A stretch of 64,000 nt of DNA, taken from positions 372,001 to 436,000 of the forward strand of contig NZ_BOSE01000003.1 of NCBI RefSeq assembly GCF_018403185.1. The letters run 5' to 3'. This DNA comes from Paenibacillus montaniterrae. GTDB lineage: Bacteria; Bacillota; Bacilli; Paenibacillales; Paenibacillaceae. Below, one piece after another: positions 1-8,814 of the stretch (positions within the stretch are counted from its first letter, which is position 1; every line of letters begins with the position of its first letter). Position numbers and translations under genes: made by a program. A model generated the notes under the pieces. That model did not search any database, was not told where the DNA came from, and saw nothing but the letters and a program-made list of their open reading frames with translations.

Positions 1-801
1 TATATGGAAGCGATGAAGGCAGATCCATTGTTCGAGGGCATCGTATTCAAAATTGATGAGTCTGAACACCATGCGTTCAAAAAAATGCATGTTCGTCCAA
101 GACCAGAGCTTGTTAATTTGAGCCTTGAGGATGATATTAATCCGCGCGAGCTGACAGGACGATATGTCGAACCAGCGGAATTTTACGAGCAAATGCAGCA
201 AGAGGATACGATTGTAATTGATGCACGCAATACGTATGAATATGACGTTGGTCATTTTGAAGGGGCCATTCGTCCTGATATAGAATCATTCCGCGAGCTG
301 CCGCAGTGGATTAGAGAAAATCGTGAGCAGCTTGAAGGCAAACGGATTTTGACCTACTGTACTGGCGGCATTCGCTGCGAGAAATTTTCTGGCTGGCTGG
401 TGCGAGAGGGCTTTGAGGATGTTGGGCAATTGCACGGCGGGATTGTAAGCTACGGCAAGGACCCGGTAGCGAAAGGACAGCTATGGAAGGGGCAATGCTA
501 TGTATTTGATGAGCGCCTGGTCGTTCCGATCAATCAGGTTAATCCAACTATTGTCGGCAAGGATCATTTTACCGGCGAGCCTTGCGAACGCTACATCAAC
601 TGCGCCAACCCGGAATGCAACAAGCAAATTTTAAGCTCTGAAGAAAATGAGCATAAGCATTTGGGTGGCTGTACGCCAGAATGCAGCGCGCATCCGCGCA
701 ATATGTATGTCGCAAAGCATGGGCTAAGCGAGGTTGAAGTTGCAGACAGATTGAAGGCGCTTCAGGATGAAGCTTCTGCTTACAATTCGTTACAAATTTA
801 A
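1..801 (+). CDS. trhO: tRNA uridine(34) hydroxylase TrhO (rhodanese family), 5' part missing
   Basis: This is the C-terminal ~266 residues of a rhodanese-domain protein of the TrhO (YbfQ/YceA) family, which makes 5-hydroxyuridine at tRNA position 34. The reading frame is open to the first base of the window, and the first visible ATG (position 4) falls inside the usual N-terminal ferredoxin-like domain, so the true start lies upstream. The rhodanese domain shows the active-site loop [10 protein letters not shown] around residues 118-127. A Cys-rich C-terminal segment ([19 protein letters not shown]) is typical of the family. The family identity is clear; the enzyme activity is inferred from the family. 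Confidence 0.93.
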   Translation, partial: YMEAMKADPLFEGIVFKIDESEHHAFKKMHVRPRPELVNLSLEDDINPRELTGRYVEPAEFYEQMQQEDTIVIDARNTYEYDVGHFEGAIRPDIESFRELPQWIRENREQLEGKRILTYCTGGIRCEKFSGWLVREGFEDVGQLHGGIVSYGKDPVAKGQLWKGQCYVFDERLVVPINQVNPTIVGKDHFTGEPCERYINCANPECNKQILSSEENEHKHLGGCTPECSAHPRNMYVAKHGLSEVEVADRLKALQDEASAYNSLQI

Positions 802-1101
802 TACATCAATGTGAGGCCAATGATGGACAAAACAGCGCATAGAGGGTATATTTGGAAAAGAGGTACATTGACCTATATGCATACTGCCAATCATTGGCTT
901 TATAATTTATAGAAATGGCGCAACTTTACTATTTCATTATGCGTATATATAGTTGATAATGGGTTTGTGACAAATTGTAAAAAATATGATAGCACAGCTT
1001 ATTTTTTACAGAGTGTTTCTATAAATCTGGTTTCAAGTATGCTAGAATAGAGTAGGAATTCTTTGGAAGCTGTACGTTTTACAGATTGAGAGGGTAGAAC
1101 A
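801..1101 (+). promoter_or_regulatory. Intergenic region before the polysaccharide locus; candidate extended -10 promoter
   Basis: A 300-base AT-rich gap without a gene. GCCAATGAT (about 814) and ATCATTGGC (about 889) form a widely spaced inverted pair ending in a T-rich stretch, which may help end trhO transcription. An extended -10 element, TGC-TAGAAT, lies at 1040-1048 about 55 bases before the phosphatase start. I see no good -35 box at the right distance, so this promoter is a candidate only. Confidence 0.4.
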
Positions 1102-1857
1102 TTGATTGATATACATACGCATATACTGCCCGGGATTGACGATGGAGCGGGCTCGCTTGAAGAAGCGCTGGAGCTTGCAGAGCAAGCGGTACGCAACGGA
1201 ATTCGCACCGTAGTGGCTACGCCCCATCATTATGCAAGAGGTTACTATTCCGACGCCGAGCAAATTAAACTGGACACGAGCAAGCTGAATGATGAGCTGT
1301 ATAAGCGCAATATTCCGCTTGAAGTGCTGACTGGTCAAGAGGTTCGCGTCTATGATAGATTGCTAGAGGATTTGGAGGCTGGGCAACTAGCTACAATTGC
1401 TTCCAGTCCCTATTTGCTTGTAGAATTTCCGTCTTCTAATGTTCCAAGCCAGGTTGATGAGTTGTTCCATGAGCTGAGATTGCTGGATGTTACGCCAATC
1501 ATCGCTCATCCTGAACGCAACCGCGAGCTGGCGGACAATCATGATTTGCTGGAGCAGCTCGTTGAAGCAGGTGCGCTTGCTCAGCTGACCAGCTCCTCTG
1601 TATGTGGAACGATGGGACGAAAGCTGCAAAAGCTATCGCTTGAGATGTGCAAGAGGGGACTTGTCCACTTCGTCGCATCTGATGCCCACCATGCCAAAAC
1701 TCGCCCGTTCGACCTTGCACAAGGCTACGAAGCGATTGGCAAGCATTTGGGTCAAGCGTTTGTTGATTACTATCAGCTCAATGCCGAGCGGGTTATTGGA
1801 GGTCATTCTATTCATAGAGAGATCCCGGCCGCAAAGCGGAGATTTATATTCTGGTAG
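1102..1857 (+). CDS. CpsB/CapC/YwqE-type tyrosine-protein phosphatase (PHP fold)
   Basis: A 251-residue metal-dependent phosphatase of the polymerase-and-histidinol-phosphatase (PHP) family. The N-terminus carries the metal-binding signature IDIHTHILPGIDDGA. Further His/Asp ligands appear in VATPHH, IIAHPERN and FVASDAHH. In Firmicutes these enzymes dephosphorylate the BY-kinase that controls capsule or exopolysaccharide assembly; a matching kinase is encoded at 6181. The start is a TTG preceded by GAGAGGG. A longer ORF in another frame overlaps its 3' end but only reflects the upstream extension of the next gene. It is the first gene of the long rightward locus. Confidence 0.88.
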   Translation: MIDIHTHILPGIDDGAGSLEEALELAEQAVRNGIRTVVATPHHYARGYYSDAEQIKLDTSKLNDELYKRNIPLEVLTGQEVRVYDRLLEDLEAGQLATIASSPYLLVEFPSSNVPSQVDELFHELRLLDVTPIIAHPERNRELADNHDLLEQLVEAGALAQLTSSSVCGTMGRKLQKLSLEMCKRGLVHFVASDAHHAKTRPFDLAQGYEAIGKHLGQAFVDYYQLNAERVIGGHSIHREIPAAKRRFIFW

Positions 1858-1882
1858 AATACATAAAAAAGGAGGCGTATTC

Positions 1883-2911
1883 GTGAAAGCGAACAGATTA
1901 GGCATCAAAGCGATTCTATTAACAGTTGTATGCGCGCTTATTATTGGGATTGGGGCATCGCCAGCTAATGCAGTTGGAAAGCAGCAGCATGTCGTCGTAT
2001 CCAAGGCTGATTTCCACTTTATTGTAGACGGTAAAGTTTATCACGCGCCGAAAGACACACAAGGCTTTCTTTACAACAACCGCACTTATGTGCCGATTCG
2101 CTTTGCCAGCTACTTGCTAGAAAATTGGGTCGTATGGGATCAGAAGACATCTACTGTATCAGTTACGGTGCCAGATGATAACCAGCTTAAGCAGCTACAA
2201 AGCTACAAAAAACAATATTTGATGCCAAATGTCGATACTAGCAAGCCGGCTTCTGCTTACAAAAAGGAGAACATCTATGCATTAGTAGATGCAGCGGGCT
2301 ATAACTTCTTTGGGAAAGAGCAATCAATTCCTAAGGATGTTACGACATTCCTGCATAAAGGAACATTGTATGTTCCACTGCGTTACTTTGCAGAATTGAT
2401 TCAGCATGAAATTTCGTACGACTCTGCTACGAAAAGCATCATTATGAACTCGCGTGGCGGTTCAGACACAGGCAATAACGGCAACAACAATAACGGCAAT
2501 AACGGCGGATCGACAACTAATCCTGACAATGGTACAGGCGGAACGACTGCTCCTGGCGGCGGCAACGGAGGAACTACTAATCCGGGCACTCCAGGCGAAG
2601 TAGATAAGCCAACTAGAGCAGAATTGGTTTCAGCTGCAAAAGCTCAGCTTAGCCGTATGGAAACAAGACTTACGACACTTGCTTTCTCCTTGTACGAGAA
2701 GTACGAAGCAGCAACTACTGCGGAAGAAAAGCAGAAATATATCGACGAAGGTTTTGCGCTTATGGGCCAAACCGATGCTGATGTTCAAGCCGTTATTGAT
2801 CAGTTGAATAAAGACTTGGCGAAATACGATTACGAAATTGGTAATGATGGAGCCGAGTTTTTAGAAACATATAAGGCTAAAAAAGAAGCTGCGTTAGCCA
2901 AATTTCTTTAA
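1883..2911 (+). CDS. Secreted stalk-domain protein (copper amine oxidase N-terminal-like repeats)
   Basis: A 342-residue exported protein. I chose the GTG at 1883 because AAAAAAGGAGG sits 7 bases upstream and a signal peptide follows (positive start, hydrophobic core, cleavage near ASPANA). Two 'stalk' domains lie around residues 45-95 and 130-188, each with the hallmark (Y/L)NN-RTYVPIRFA or KGTLYVPLRYFAE motif. A Gly/Asn/Thr-rich linker (about 190-245) leads to a helical C-terminal region (about 250-342). Stalk domains are common in Paenibacillus surface proteins and have no known catalytic role. Its place between the phosphatase and the SLH gene suggests a cell-surface part in polysaccharide display, which is inference. 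Confidence 0.8.
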   Translation: MKANRLGIKAILLTVVCALIIGIGASPANAVGKQQHVVVSKADFHFIVDGKVYHAPKDTQGFLYNNRTYVPIRFASYLLENWVVWDQKTSTVSVTVPDDNQLKQLQSYKKQYLMPNVDTSKPASAYKKENIYALVDAAGYNFFGKEQSIPKDVTTFLHKGTLYVPLRYFAELIQHEISYDSATKSIIMNSRGGSDTGNNGNNNNGNNGGSTTNPDNGTGGTTAPGGGNGGTTNPGTPGEVDKPTRAELVSAAKAQLSRMETRLTTLAFSLYEKYEAATTAEEKQKYIDEGFALMGQTDADVQAVIDQLNKDLAKYDYEIGNDGAEFLETYKAKKEAALAKFL

Positions 2912-2947
2912 TATTTTATTATTGATTTGAAAAAAGGAGAGAATGAA

Positions 2948-5332
2948 ATGAAGAAAAAAGCGTTATTAACATCCGCTGTTGCACTAGTAACAGCGAGCGC
3001 GATGGCATTTTCGCCAGTATCCTATAAGGTGATTGACAAAGCTTATGCGGCAAGCCCTGAAGTGGTAGAAGCTGCAGATAAGCTGGCAGCTGTATTTGAG
3101 CAGTTGAACAGCGATGAATTATTGCATGTTCCTTATGATGCAGCAGTAGCACAATTCAACACAGATGCTGCTGGTTTGTTCAACATCCAAAACAACCTGC
3201 CTAATCTTTATCAAGCTTTGGATAGCGGTGACTACGATGTAGCTGCTGTTCAACAAAGCCTGGTTGAATTGGTTCAACAATTGGCTAAAGATTACAGCTC
3301 TAAATCTGCTAATCTTGGTGATATTAGCGATGATCTAAGAACTAAATTCAATGCATTCAAGCAAGCGATTGCTCCTGAATCAGAATTGAATCTTACTGAT
3401 CTAGCTAAGTTGCTGGATGAGCTTGAAACTAAGCTTCTTGCTGAAATTGCTGAGCTTGACTTCTCTAAAATTACCGATGCAAACTTTGCTAATGAATTGC
3501 TTAATAGCTTGCTAGAGATTGCAGAAGCTGAATGGGCTGAGCCATCTAATGGTTTTGTTGAAGTACTACAAGGTCTATATGGAGAAGGTAATGATGGATT
3601 CGAAGCTTTGAAAGCGGATTTCGAAACTTTCAAAGACAACAATAAAGCTACACTTAACACTGATACTTACAAAAAAGGTGCTGCAGCACTAGCGCTTAGC
3701 TATGCAAAATACTACCTTGCGCAAGAAGGTAATCAACCGCTACAATCTTACTATTATGGCAGTAGTGTGACACTTCAACCTGACTTCTTCGGAGTTAGCG
3801 GCTTACCTTTGTCTGCTCTTAAGTGGTCTGCAAGCAATACTAGCAACAATGCTGATATCGACTTTGTAGATGGTTACCTTGTTCTAAATCCAGGCTCTTA
3901 TGGTCAAGTTACAGTTTCTGCAACTATTAAAGAAATCACCAAAATTCCTTTGACTGCGGCATTTGAAGGTGTTCAATTGTTCAGTCAAACAGTTTCAGTA
4001 GGCGCAACTCCTCCTACTAGCGGTGGCGGTGTAATTGTATCTGATCTAACACTAGTTAGCGACTATCAAGCAAAAGCAGATGCTCTTGCTGGTAAAGTTG
4101 CGGACTTCCTGAAAGCTAACCCGGATCTATACAACAACACATTGAAGCTGAATCTGACTCAATTGTTTGAAGAAACATTGCGTCAAGCATTGCTTGTTCA
4201 AGCAGCTGGTGCAGTAACAGTGAACAATGGCGTATCAACTTTAAATGTTACTCCTGCTCAAATGGGCAACATTTACAATAATCAATTGGACTATGTTCTA
4301 AATGCATCTAAAAAAGCGTTGGAAGACAACAAGCTTACATTGAAACCAGCTCCAGCTCTAATTTACAACATTGGCGTAACTGCTAATGGTGAATTCAACT
4401 TGAGCAAGGATCTAATTGATTCTCTAACTTCTAAAGGCATTGCAGTTACTGGCTTGAAATCCGGTGATGCTGTAGTCGAAGTAGTGCTTGATCAGCTTAA
4501 AGGCGCAAGCAAGCTAGTAATCAAAAAAGCTGAGTCTAAAGTTACTGGTGCAAAATCCGATACGTACACGCTAGCTGTAACGGATGCAGACGGTAAAGAA
4601 GTTGTTGGATTCGAAAAAGCACACCGTGTAACGCTTCCAGTTAACGGCAGCTCCAATGTAACGGTTGCTAAAGTAGCAGGCGACAGCCTGACTTATGTTG
4701 GCGGCCAATATGACGCTGCTACTCGCACAATTACATTCTATACCAATGAGCTTGGTGACTTCGTAGTTGTTGAGAACAGCGCTTCCTTCAATGACATCGC
4801 TAACCTTAACTGGGCAAAAGATAAAATCCAGCTTCTAGCTGACAAAGGTCTATTGCTAGGTAAAGGCAATGGCAAATTTGATCCTAACGGCAACGTAACA
4901 CGTGCTGAGTTTACAACTATGCTTGTTCGCGCATTCAACTTGAATGCTTCTACTGAGCTAACATTCAACGATGTAAGCGAAAATGCATGGTATCATGATG
5001 CGATTTCTGCAGCTAAAGCTTACGGTATCGTAAACGGACGCAGCGCTTCTGTATTCGATCCTAATGCGAAAATTACTCGTGAAGAAATGGCTTCTATGGC
5101 TGCAAATGCACTTAAAGCAGTTCTGGAATTCGAAAATCCTTCAAATGTTGAAGAGCTACTAAGCAAATTTGTTGATGGTGACAAGGTTGTAGCTGTACAT
5201 CGCACAAATGTTGCTATGCTGAAAAACGAAGCCATCATTCAAGGTAAAGGCAAAAATAACTACGATCCAAAAGGCACTGCAACACGCGCTGAGGCTGCCG
5301 TTGTTCTTGCTTCTCTTGTTGACCTAAGATAA
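2948..5332 (+). CDS. Secreted protein with three C-terminal SLH domains
   Basis: A 794-residue surface protein. The ATG at 2948 follows AAAAAGGAG with good spacing and opens a signal peptide (MKKKALLTSAVALVTAS). The bulk (about 35-600) is low-complexity helical sequence plus Ig-like and beta segments that I cannot assign. Three SLH domains close the protein, at about 613-660 (FNDIANLNWAKDKI, GNVTRAEF), 672-722 (FNDVSENAWYHDAI, KITREEM) and 740-794 (ending TATRAEAAVVLASL). SLH domains bind pyruvylated secondary cell wall polymer, so the protein should be anchored non-covalently to the wall. Codon use is highly biased, as in strongly expressed genes. It lies 36 bases after the stalk gene, in the same direction. 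Confidence 0.88.
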   Translation: MKKKALLTSAVALVTASAMAFSPVSYKVIDKAYAASPEVVEAADKLAAVFEQLNSDELLHVPYDAAVAQFNTDAAGLFNIQNNLPNLYQALDSGDYDVAAVQQSLVELVQQLAKDYSSKSANLGDISDDLRTKFNAFKQAIAPESELNLTDLAKLLDELETKLLAEIAELDFSKITDANFANELLNSLLEIAEAEWAEPSNGFVEVLQGLYGEGNDGFEALKADFETFKDNNKATLNTDTYKKGAAALALSYAKYYLAQEGNQPLQSYYYGSSVTLQPDFFGVSGLPLSALKWSASNTSNNADIDFVDGYLVLNPGSYGQVTVSATIKEITKIPLTAAFEGVQLFSQTVSVGATPPTSGGGVIVSDLTLVSDYQAKADALAGKVADFLKANPDLYNNTLKLNLTQLFEETLRQALLVQAAGAVTVNNGVSTLNVTPAQMGNIYNNQLDYVLNASKKALEDNKLTLKPAPALIYNIGVTANGEFNLSKDLIDSLTSKGIAVTGLKSGDAVVEVVLDQLKGASKLVIKKAESKVTGAKSDTYTLAVTDADGKEVVGFEKAHRVTLPVNGSSNVTVAKVAGDSLTYVGGQYDAATRTITFYTNELGDFVVVENSASFNDIANLNWAKDKIQLLADKGLLLGKGNGKFDPNGNVTRAEFTTMLVRAFNLNASTELTFNDVSENAWYHDAISAAKAYGIVNGRSASVFDPNAKITREEMASMAANALKAVLEFENPSNVEELLSKFVDGDKVVAVHRTNVAMLKNEAIIQGKGKNNYDPKGTATRAEAAVVLASLVDLR

Positions 5333-5342
5333 TTGATTTGTA

Positions 5343-5414
5343 TAGCAAGCTAGTTTGAGGTGTAAGAGTTTTTATCCCATAAGCAGTAGGGGTAAAGACT
5401 CTTACTGCTTGCTA
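5343..5414 (+). terminator. Nested inverted repeat between the SLH and chain-length genes
   Basis: Two nested stems fill this gap. The outer pair is TAGCAAGC (5343-5350) with GCTTGCTA (5407-5414). The inner pair is GTAAGAGTTTTTATCCC (5362 on) with GGGGTAAAGACTCTTAC (to 5405). There is no clear T-run after the right arm, so it may be a weak terminator, an RNA processing site or a stabilising hairpin that separates SLH mRNA levels from those of the biosynthesis genes. Confidence 0.5.
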
Positions 5415-5450
5415 GCCCGAGGATTATGCTTATGGGGGTACAAATATTCC

Positions 5451-6200
5451 ATGGAACTAGAGCTTAAAGACTACTTCAGAATTGTAATGAAAAGAATAAA
5501 GCTAATTCTATGGTTAGTTGTTGTAGCAGCAATAATAACGGCTATCTTTAGTTATTGGTTTATGAAGCCAGTCTATGAATCATCAACGAAACTAATCGTC
5601 AATAATTCGCAGGATATGACTCGAGCGCTTGATATTAACAGCGTAAATCTCGATATTCGACTCGTAGACACGTATAAGCAAATTATTAAAACAGCGGCAA
5701 TAACCGATAAAGTAGCAGAACAAAACCCTCAACTTGGATTAACCGGAGAGCAAATCAATAGTATGATATCTGTCTCTTCTGTTAGCAACACGCAGGTGTT
5801 GACCATTTCCGCGAGGAACAGCGACTATCCGACCACAGTAGCAGTAGTAAATGAAGTAGCAAAAGTGTTTGTAGAAGAAATACCTAATATTATGACAGTT
5901 AATAATGTCAGCATTTTAAATGAGGCAAAGCAGGTTGAAAATCCATCGCCAGTTGCGCCGAATCCGATTATGAACATTGCATTAAGTATTATTGTTGCAT
6001 TATTACTTGGTATAGGACTGGCATTATTGCTTGAATATCTTGATGATACAATTAAAGATGAGCAGGATGTCTTGCAGTATGTTGATTTGCCTGTGTTAAT
6101 GAGCATACCTAGTGTCACCGAAGAAGATCTTAAAATAGGCAAGCAATCAGCAGCAAAAGTAAGAACGGAGGTAGGTCGCAATGTCACAGTCTCTAAATAA
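5451..6200 (+). CDS. Wzz/YveK-type chain-length regulator and BY-kinase activator
   Basis: A 249-residue membrane protein with the polysaccharide co-polymerase layout: a short cytoplasmic N-terminus (MELELKDYFRIVMKRIK), TM1 at about 18-38, an extracytoplasmic helical domain, then a Pro-rich stretch (NPSPVAPNP) and TM2 at about 168-190. In Firmicutes this half is separate from its kinase, which is encoded next with a 20-base overlap. The C-terminal tail normally activates that kinase. I prefer the ATG at 5451, after GGGGGT, over an upstream TTG because it starts exactly at the conserved motif. It should set polymer length for the Wzy polymerase encoded at 16821. Confidence 0.88.
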   Translation: MELELKDYFRIVMKRIKLILWLVVVAAIITAIFSYWFMKPVYESSTKLIVNNSQDMTRALDINSVNLDIRLVDTYKQIIKTAAITDKVAEQNPQLGLTGEQINSMISVSSVSNTQVLTISARNSDYPTTVAVVNEVAKVFVEEIPNIMTVNNVSILNEAKQVENPSPVAPNPIMNIALSIIVALLLGIGLALLLEYLDDTIKDEQDVLQYVDLPVLMSIPSVTEEDLKIGKQSAAKVRTEVGRNVTVSK

Positions 6201-6879
6201 TCAAGAAAGACATATTATCTCCGTTACTAACCCGAAATCGCCGATTAGCGAAGCCTATCGCACACTTCGTACCAATATTAGCTTTTCCGCAGTTGATGAA
6301 GATTTGGATATTATTATGGTTACATCGGCTGGACCAGGCGAAGGCAAGTCTACTACAGTTGCCAACCTGGCAGCAACCTTTGCGCAAAGCGATAAGCGTA
6401 CTTTATTAATCGAGCTGGATCTTCGCAAACCGACCGTTCATAAAACGTTCAAGCTTTCCAACCGTCTAGGTATGAGCCATGTTTTAACAAAGCAAGCGAC
6501 ACTTGATGAAGTGATTCAAGATACAGCTATTCCTAATTTAAGCGCAATTACAGCTGGTATGATCCCGCCTAATCCTTCTGAGCTGTTAGGCTCCAAAGCA
6601 TTAGGAATAATACTTAAGCAGCTAAAGGAGCAGTTTGAGCAGATCATTATCGATACACCTCCAGTACTCGCCTTAACAGATGCACAGCTTATCTCAACGC
6701 ATTGCGATGGAGTAGTGCTTGTGGCCGAGTCTGGCAAAGTAAAACGCAGCGCTTTGCTTGATGCCAAGGAAAGGCTGCAAATTGTAAAAGCGAGAATCAT
6801 CGGCGTTGTTATTAATAATGCCAAAAGAAAAGCAAAGGATAATTACTACTATTATTATTATGGTCAAGAAGACAAGTAG
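6181..6879 (+). CDS. BY-family tyrosine kinase (CpsD/CapB/YwqD type)
   Basis: A 232-residue cytoplasmic P-loop kinase. It shows Walker A GPGEGKST (51-58), Walker A' LLIELDLRKPTVH, and Walker B IIIDTPP. A tyrosine cluster, NYYYYYYG, lies at the C-terminus and is the usual autophosphorylation site. The gene overlaps the chain-length gene by 20 bases, so translation is probably coupled and the two proteins form the functional kinase. The phosphatase at 1102 would reverse the phosphorylation. Targets are likely to include the sugar-nucleotide enzymes of the locus, by analogy with Bacillus and Staphylococcus. Confidence 0.93.
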   Translation: MSQSLNNQERHIISVTNPKSPISEAYRTLRTNISFSAVDEDLDIIMVTSAGPGEGKSTTVANLAATFAQSDKRTLLIELDLRKPTVHKTFKLSNRLGMSHVLTKQATLDEVIQDTAIPNLSAITAGMIPPNPSELLGSKALGIILKQLKEQFEQIIIDTPPVLALTDAQLISTHCDGVVLVAESGKVKRSALLDAKERLQIVKARIIGVVINNAKRKAKDNYYYYYYGQEDK

Positions 6880-6901
6880 TAATCGGTAAGGGGAGGCTAG
6901 C

Positions 6902-8755
6902 ATGAGTAAAGTACGGAAACATATGATTCTGCTCATGGTTATAGACTGCGTGATCATTGCTGCATGTGTTGCACTATCATTTATTCTCCATGCGAATGGT
7001 AACTTGAATGAGATAGCTCTTCCTGACGCATTGATGTTTGGAGTGTTCAGTCTTGTATTCAGCTTCATAACCTTTTATATGGTTTCGCTATATAAGCGGG
7101 TATGGCAGTTTGCCAGTGTCGGAGAGATGCTTCTTATATTTAAATCGGTCACCATAAGCTTGGCATTAGCGTATCTGTTGACGTTTGTCTGGCCTGGCAT
7201 TTATGTTCCTGTAGCAGTGGCATTAAACAGCTATTTGCTTATTCTTCTCGGCACTGGCGGTTCACGCTTTGCGGTAAGGCTGGTAAAGGACCACTTTATA
7301 AAGCAGGACTTAAGCGGCTTTAAGAAAACGTTAATTATTGGTGCAGGCCAATGCGGTGTGATTGTAGCTCGTGAGCTGAAATCTAATGTGAATTCCAACT
7401 TGCTAGCGGTTGGTTTTATCGATGATGATCCGCTTAAATTGCATCAAAATGTAGTAGGACTTCCCGTACTGGGTAATCGTTCCCATATACAAGAGGTTGT
7501 ACTACAGTATAAAATTACAGAAATTATTATTGCGTTGCCTTCTGTGTCGCGTAGAGAAGTTTCAGAGATTATCTCTATATGCAAGCGAACCAATGCTAAT
7601 CTAAAAATCATACCGCATATTAATGATTTACTGGAAGGCAAGGTCACGATGAAGTCGCTGCGCAATGTAGAGGTAGAGGATTTACTAGGTCGAGAGCCTG
7701 TTGTACTGGAAAGCGATGGAATTAAAGATTATATCGAAGGCAAGGTTGTACTTGTAACTGGCGCAGGTGGATCAATTGGCTCAGAGCTTTGCCGTCAGCT
7801 TGTCAACTTTAAGCCAAGTAAGTTGCTATTACTTGGACATGGTGAAAACAGCATCTATCAAATTCATCGTGAATTGGCTCCAACAGGAATTAAGCTTATT
7901 CCGATCATTGCAGATATACAGGATCGCGCTCGTATGGAGGACGTGTTCCGCAAATTTAGACCACAGGTGGTATTTCATGCTGCGGCTCATAAGCATGTGC
8001 CTTTGATGGAAGAAAACCCTTCTGAGGCGATCAAAAACAATGTGTTCGGTACGCGCAATGTAGCAGATCTTGCAGATCGTTTTACCGCTGAAAAATTTGT
8101 GCTTGTATCTACTGATAAAGCAGTAAACCCTACCAGCATTATGGGGACAACGAAACGAATTGCCGAGATGTATATACAATGCTTGGCAAAGCAATCCAAA
8201 ACAAGCTTTAGTGCTGTACGCTTTGGTAATGTGCTAGGCAGTCGTGGCAGTGTCATTCCATTATTCAAGGAGCAAATTGCCAAGGGAGGCCCTGTAACAG
8301 TAACACATCCAGAGATGATTCGTTATTTTATGACAATTCCTGAGGCTTCACGTCTTGTCTTGCAGGCTGGTGCATACGCTACTGGTGGAGAAATCTTTAT
8401 TCTTGATATGGGCGAGCCGGTACGCATTGCGGATCTTGCACATGACTTAATAAAGCTATCTGGTCTTGAACCGAACGTAGATATTATGATCGAATTTACG
8501 GGAATTCGTACAGGAGAAAAACTGTATGAAGAGCTGCTTCTAAATGAAGAAGGCATGACCGATACGAAGCATGATCGGATATTTATTGGCAAACCAACAA
8601 ATTTGGATCGGGAAGATATAGAGCTGGAGCTTCGCCGCTTGGAGCGTATACTTGGTCAAGACAAAGAAATGATACAAGAAGTGCTGTCACGCATTGTCCC
8701 TACCTATAGTAACGGCAAGCGTGAAACGAATAAAGTACTTGTACCGAGTATTTAA
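6902..8755 (+). CDS. Membrane-bound UDP-GlcNAc 4,6-dehydratase (CapD/EpsC/PglF/WbpM family)
   Basis: A 617-residue protein with four N-terminal TM segments (about 8-125), a first nucleotide-binding region (LIIGAGQCGV, near 145) and a C-terminal short-chain dehydrogenase domain with GAGGSIGSELCRQ near 290. The catalytic region contains STDKAVNP and MGTTKR. The family converts UDP-GlcNAc to the 4-keto-6-deoxy intermediate. The aminotransferase, phosphoglycosyl transferase and acetyltransferase that follow fit the next steps of the diacetylbacillosamine pathway. A good RBS (GGGGAGG) precedes the ATG. Base composition is still like the host average here and becomes AT-richer in the next gene. Confidence 0.92.
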   Translation: MSKVRKHMILLMVIDCVIIAACVALSFILHANGNLNEIALPDALMFGVFSLVFSFITFYMVSLYKRVWQFASVGEMLLIFKSVTISLALAYLLTFVWPGIYVPVAVALNSYLLILLGTGGSRFAVRLVKDHFIKQDLSGFKKTLIIGAGQCGVIVARELKSNVNSNLLAVGFIDDDPLKLHQNVVGLPVLGNRSHIQEVVLQYKITEIIIALPSVSRREVSEIISICKRTNANLKIIPHINDLLEGKVTMKSLRNVEVEDLLGREPVVLESDGIKDYIEGKVVLVTGAGGSIGSELCRQLVNFKPSKLLLLGHGENSIYQIHRELAPTGIKLIPIIADIQDRARMEDVFRKFRPQVVFHAAAHKHVPLMEENPSEAIKNNVFGTRNVADLADRFTAEKFVLVSTDKAVNPTSIMGTTKRIAEMYIQCLAKQSKTSFSAVRFGNVLGSRGSVIPLFKEQIAKGGPVTVTHPEMIRYFMTIPEASRLVLQAGAYATGGEIFILDMGEPVRIADLAHDLIKLSGLEPNVDIMIEFTGIRTGEKLYEELLLNEEGMTDTKHDRIFIGKPTNLDREDIELELRRLERILGQDKEMIQEVLSRIVPTYSNGKRETNKVLVPSI

Positions 8756-8814
8756 CAGGGGAGGAGTGGGGAGTGTCTCTGCTTCTCCTATCTTAGTTTA
8801 TGGAGGAACGAACA

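Noticed and set aside
1604..1882. 93-codon N-terminal extension of the stalk protein
   Set aside because: It overlaps the phosphatase gene, while the GTG at 1883 has a strong RBS and begins a signal peptide.
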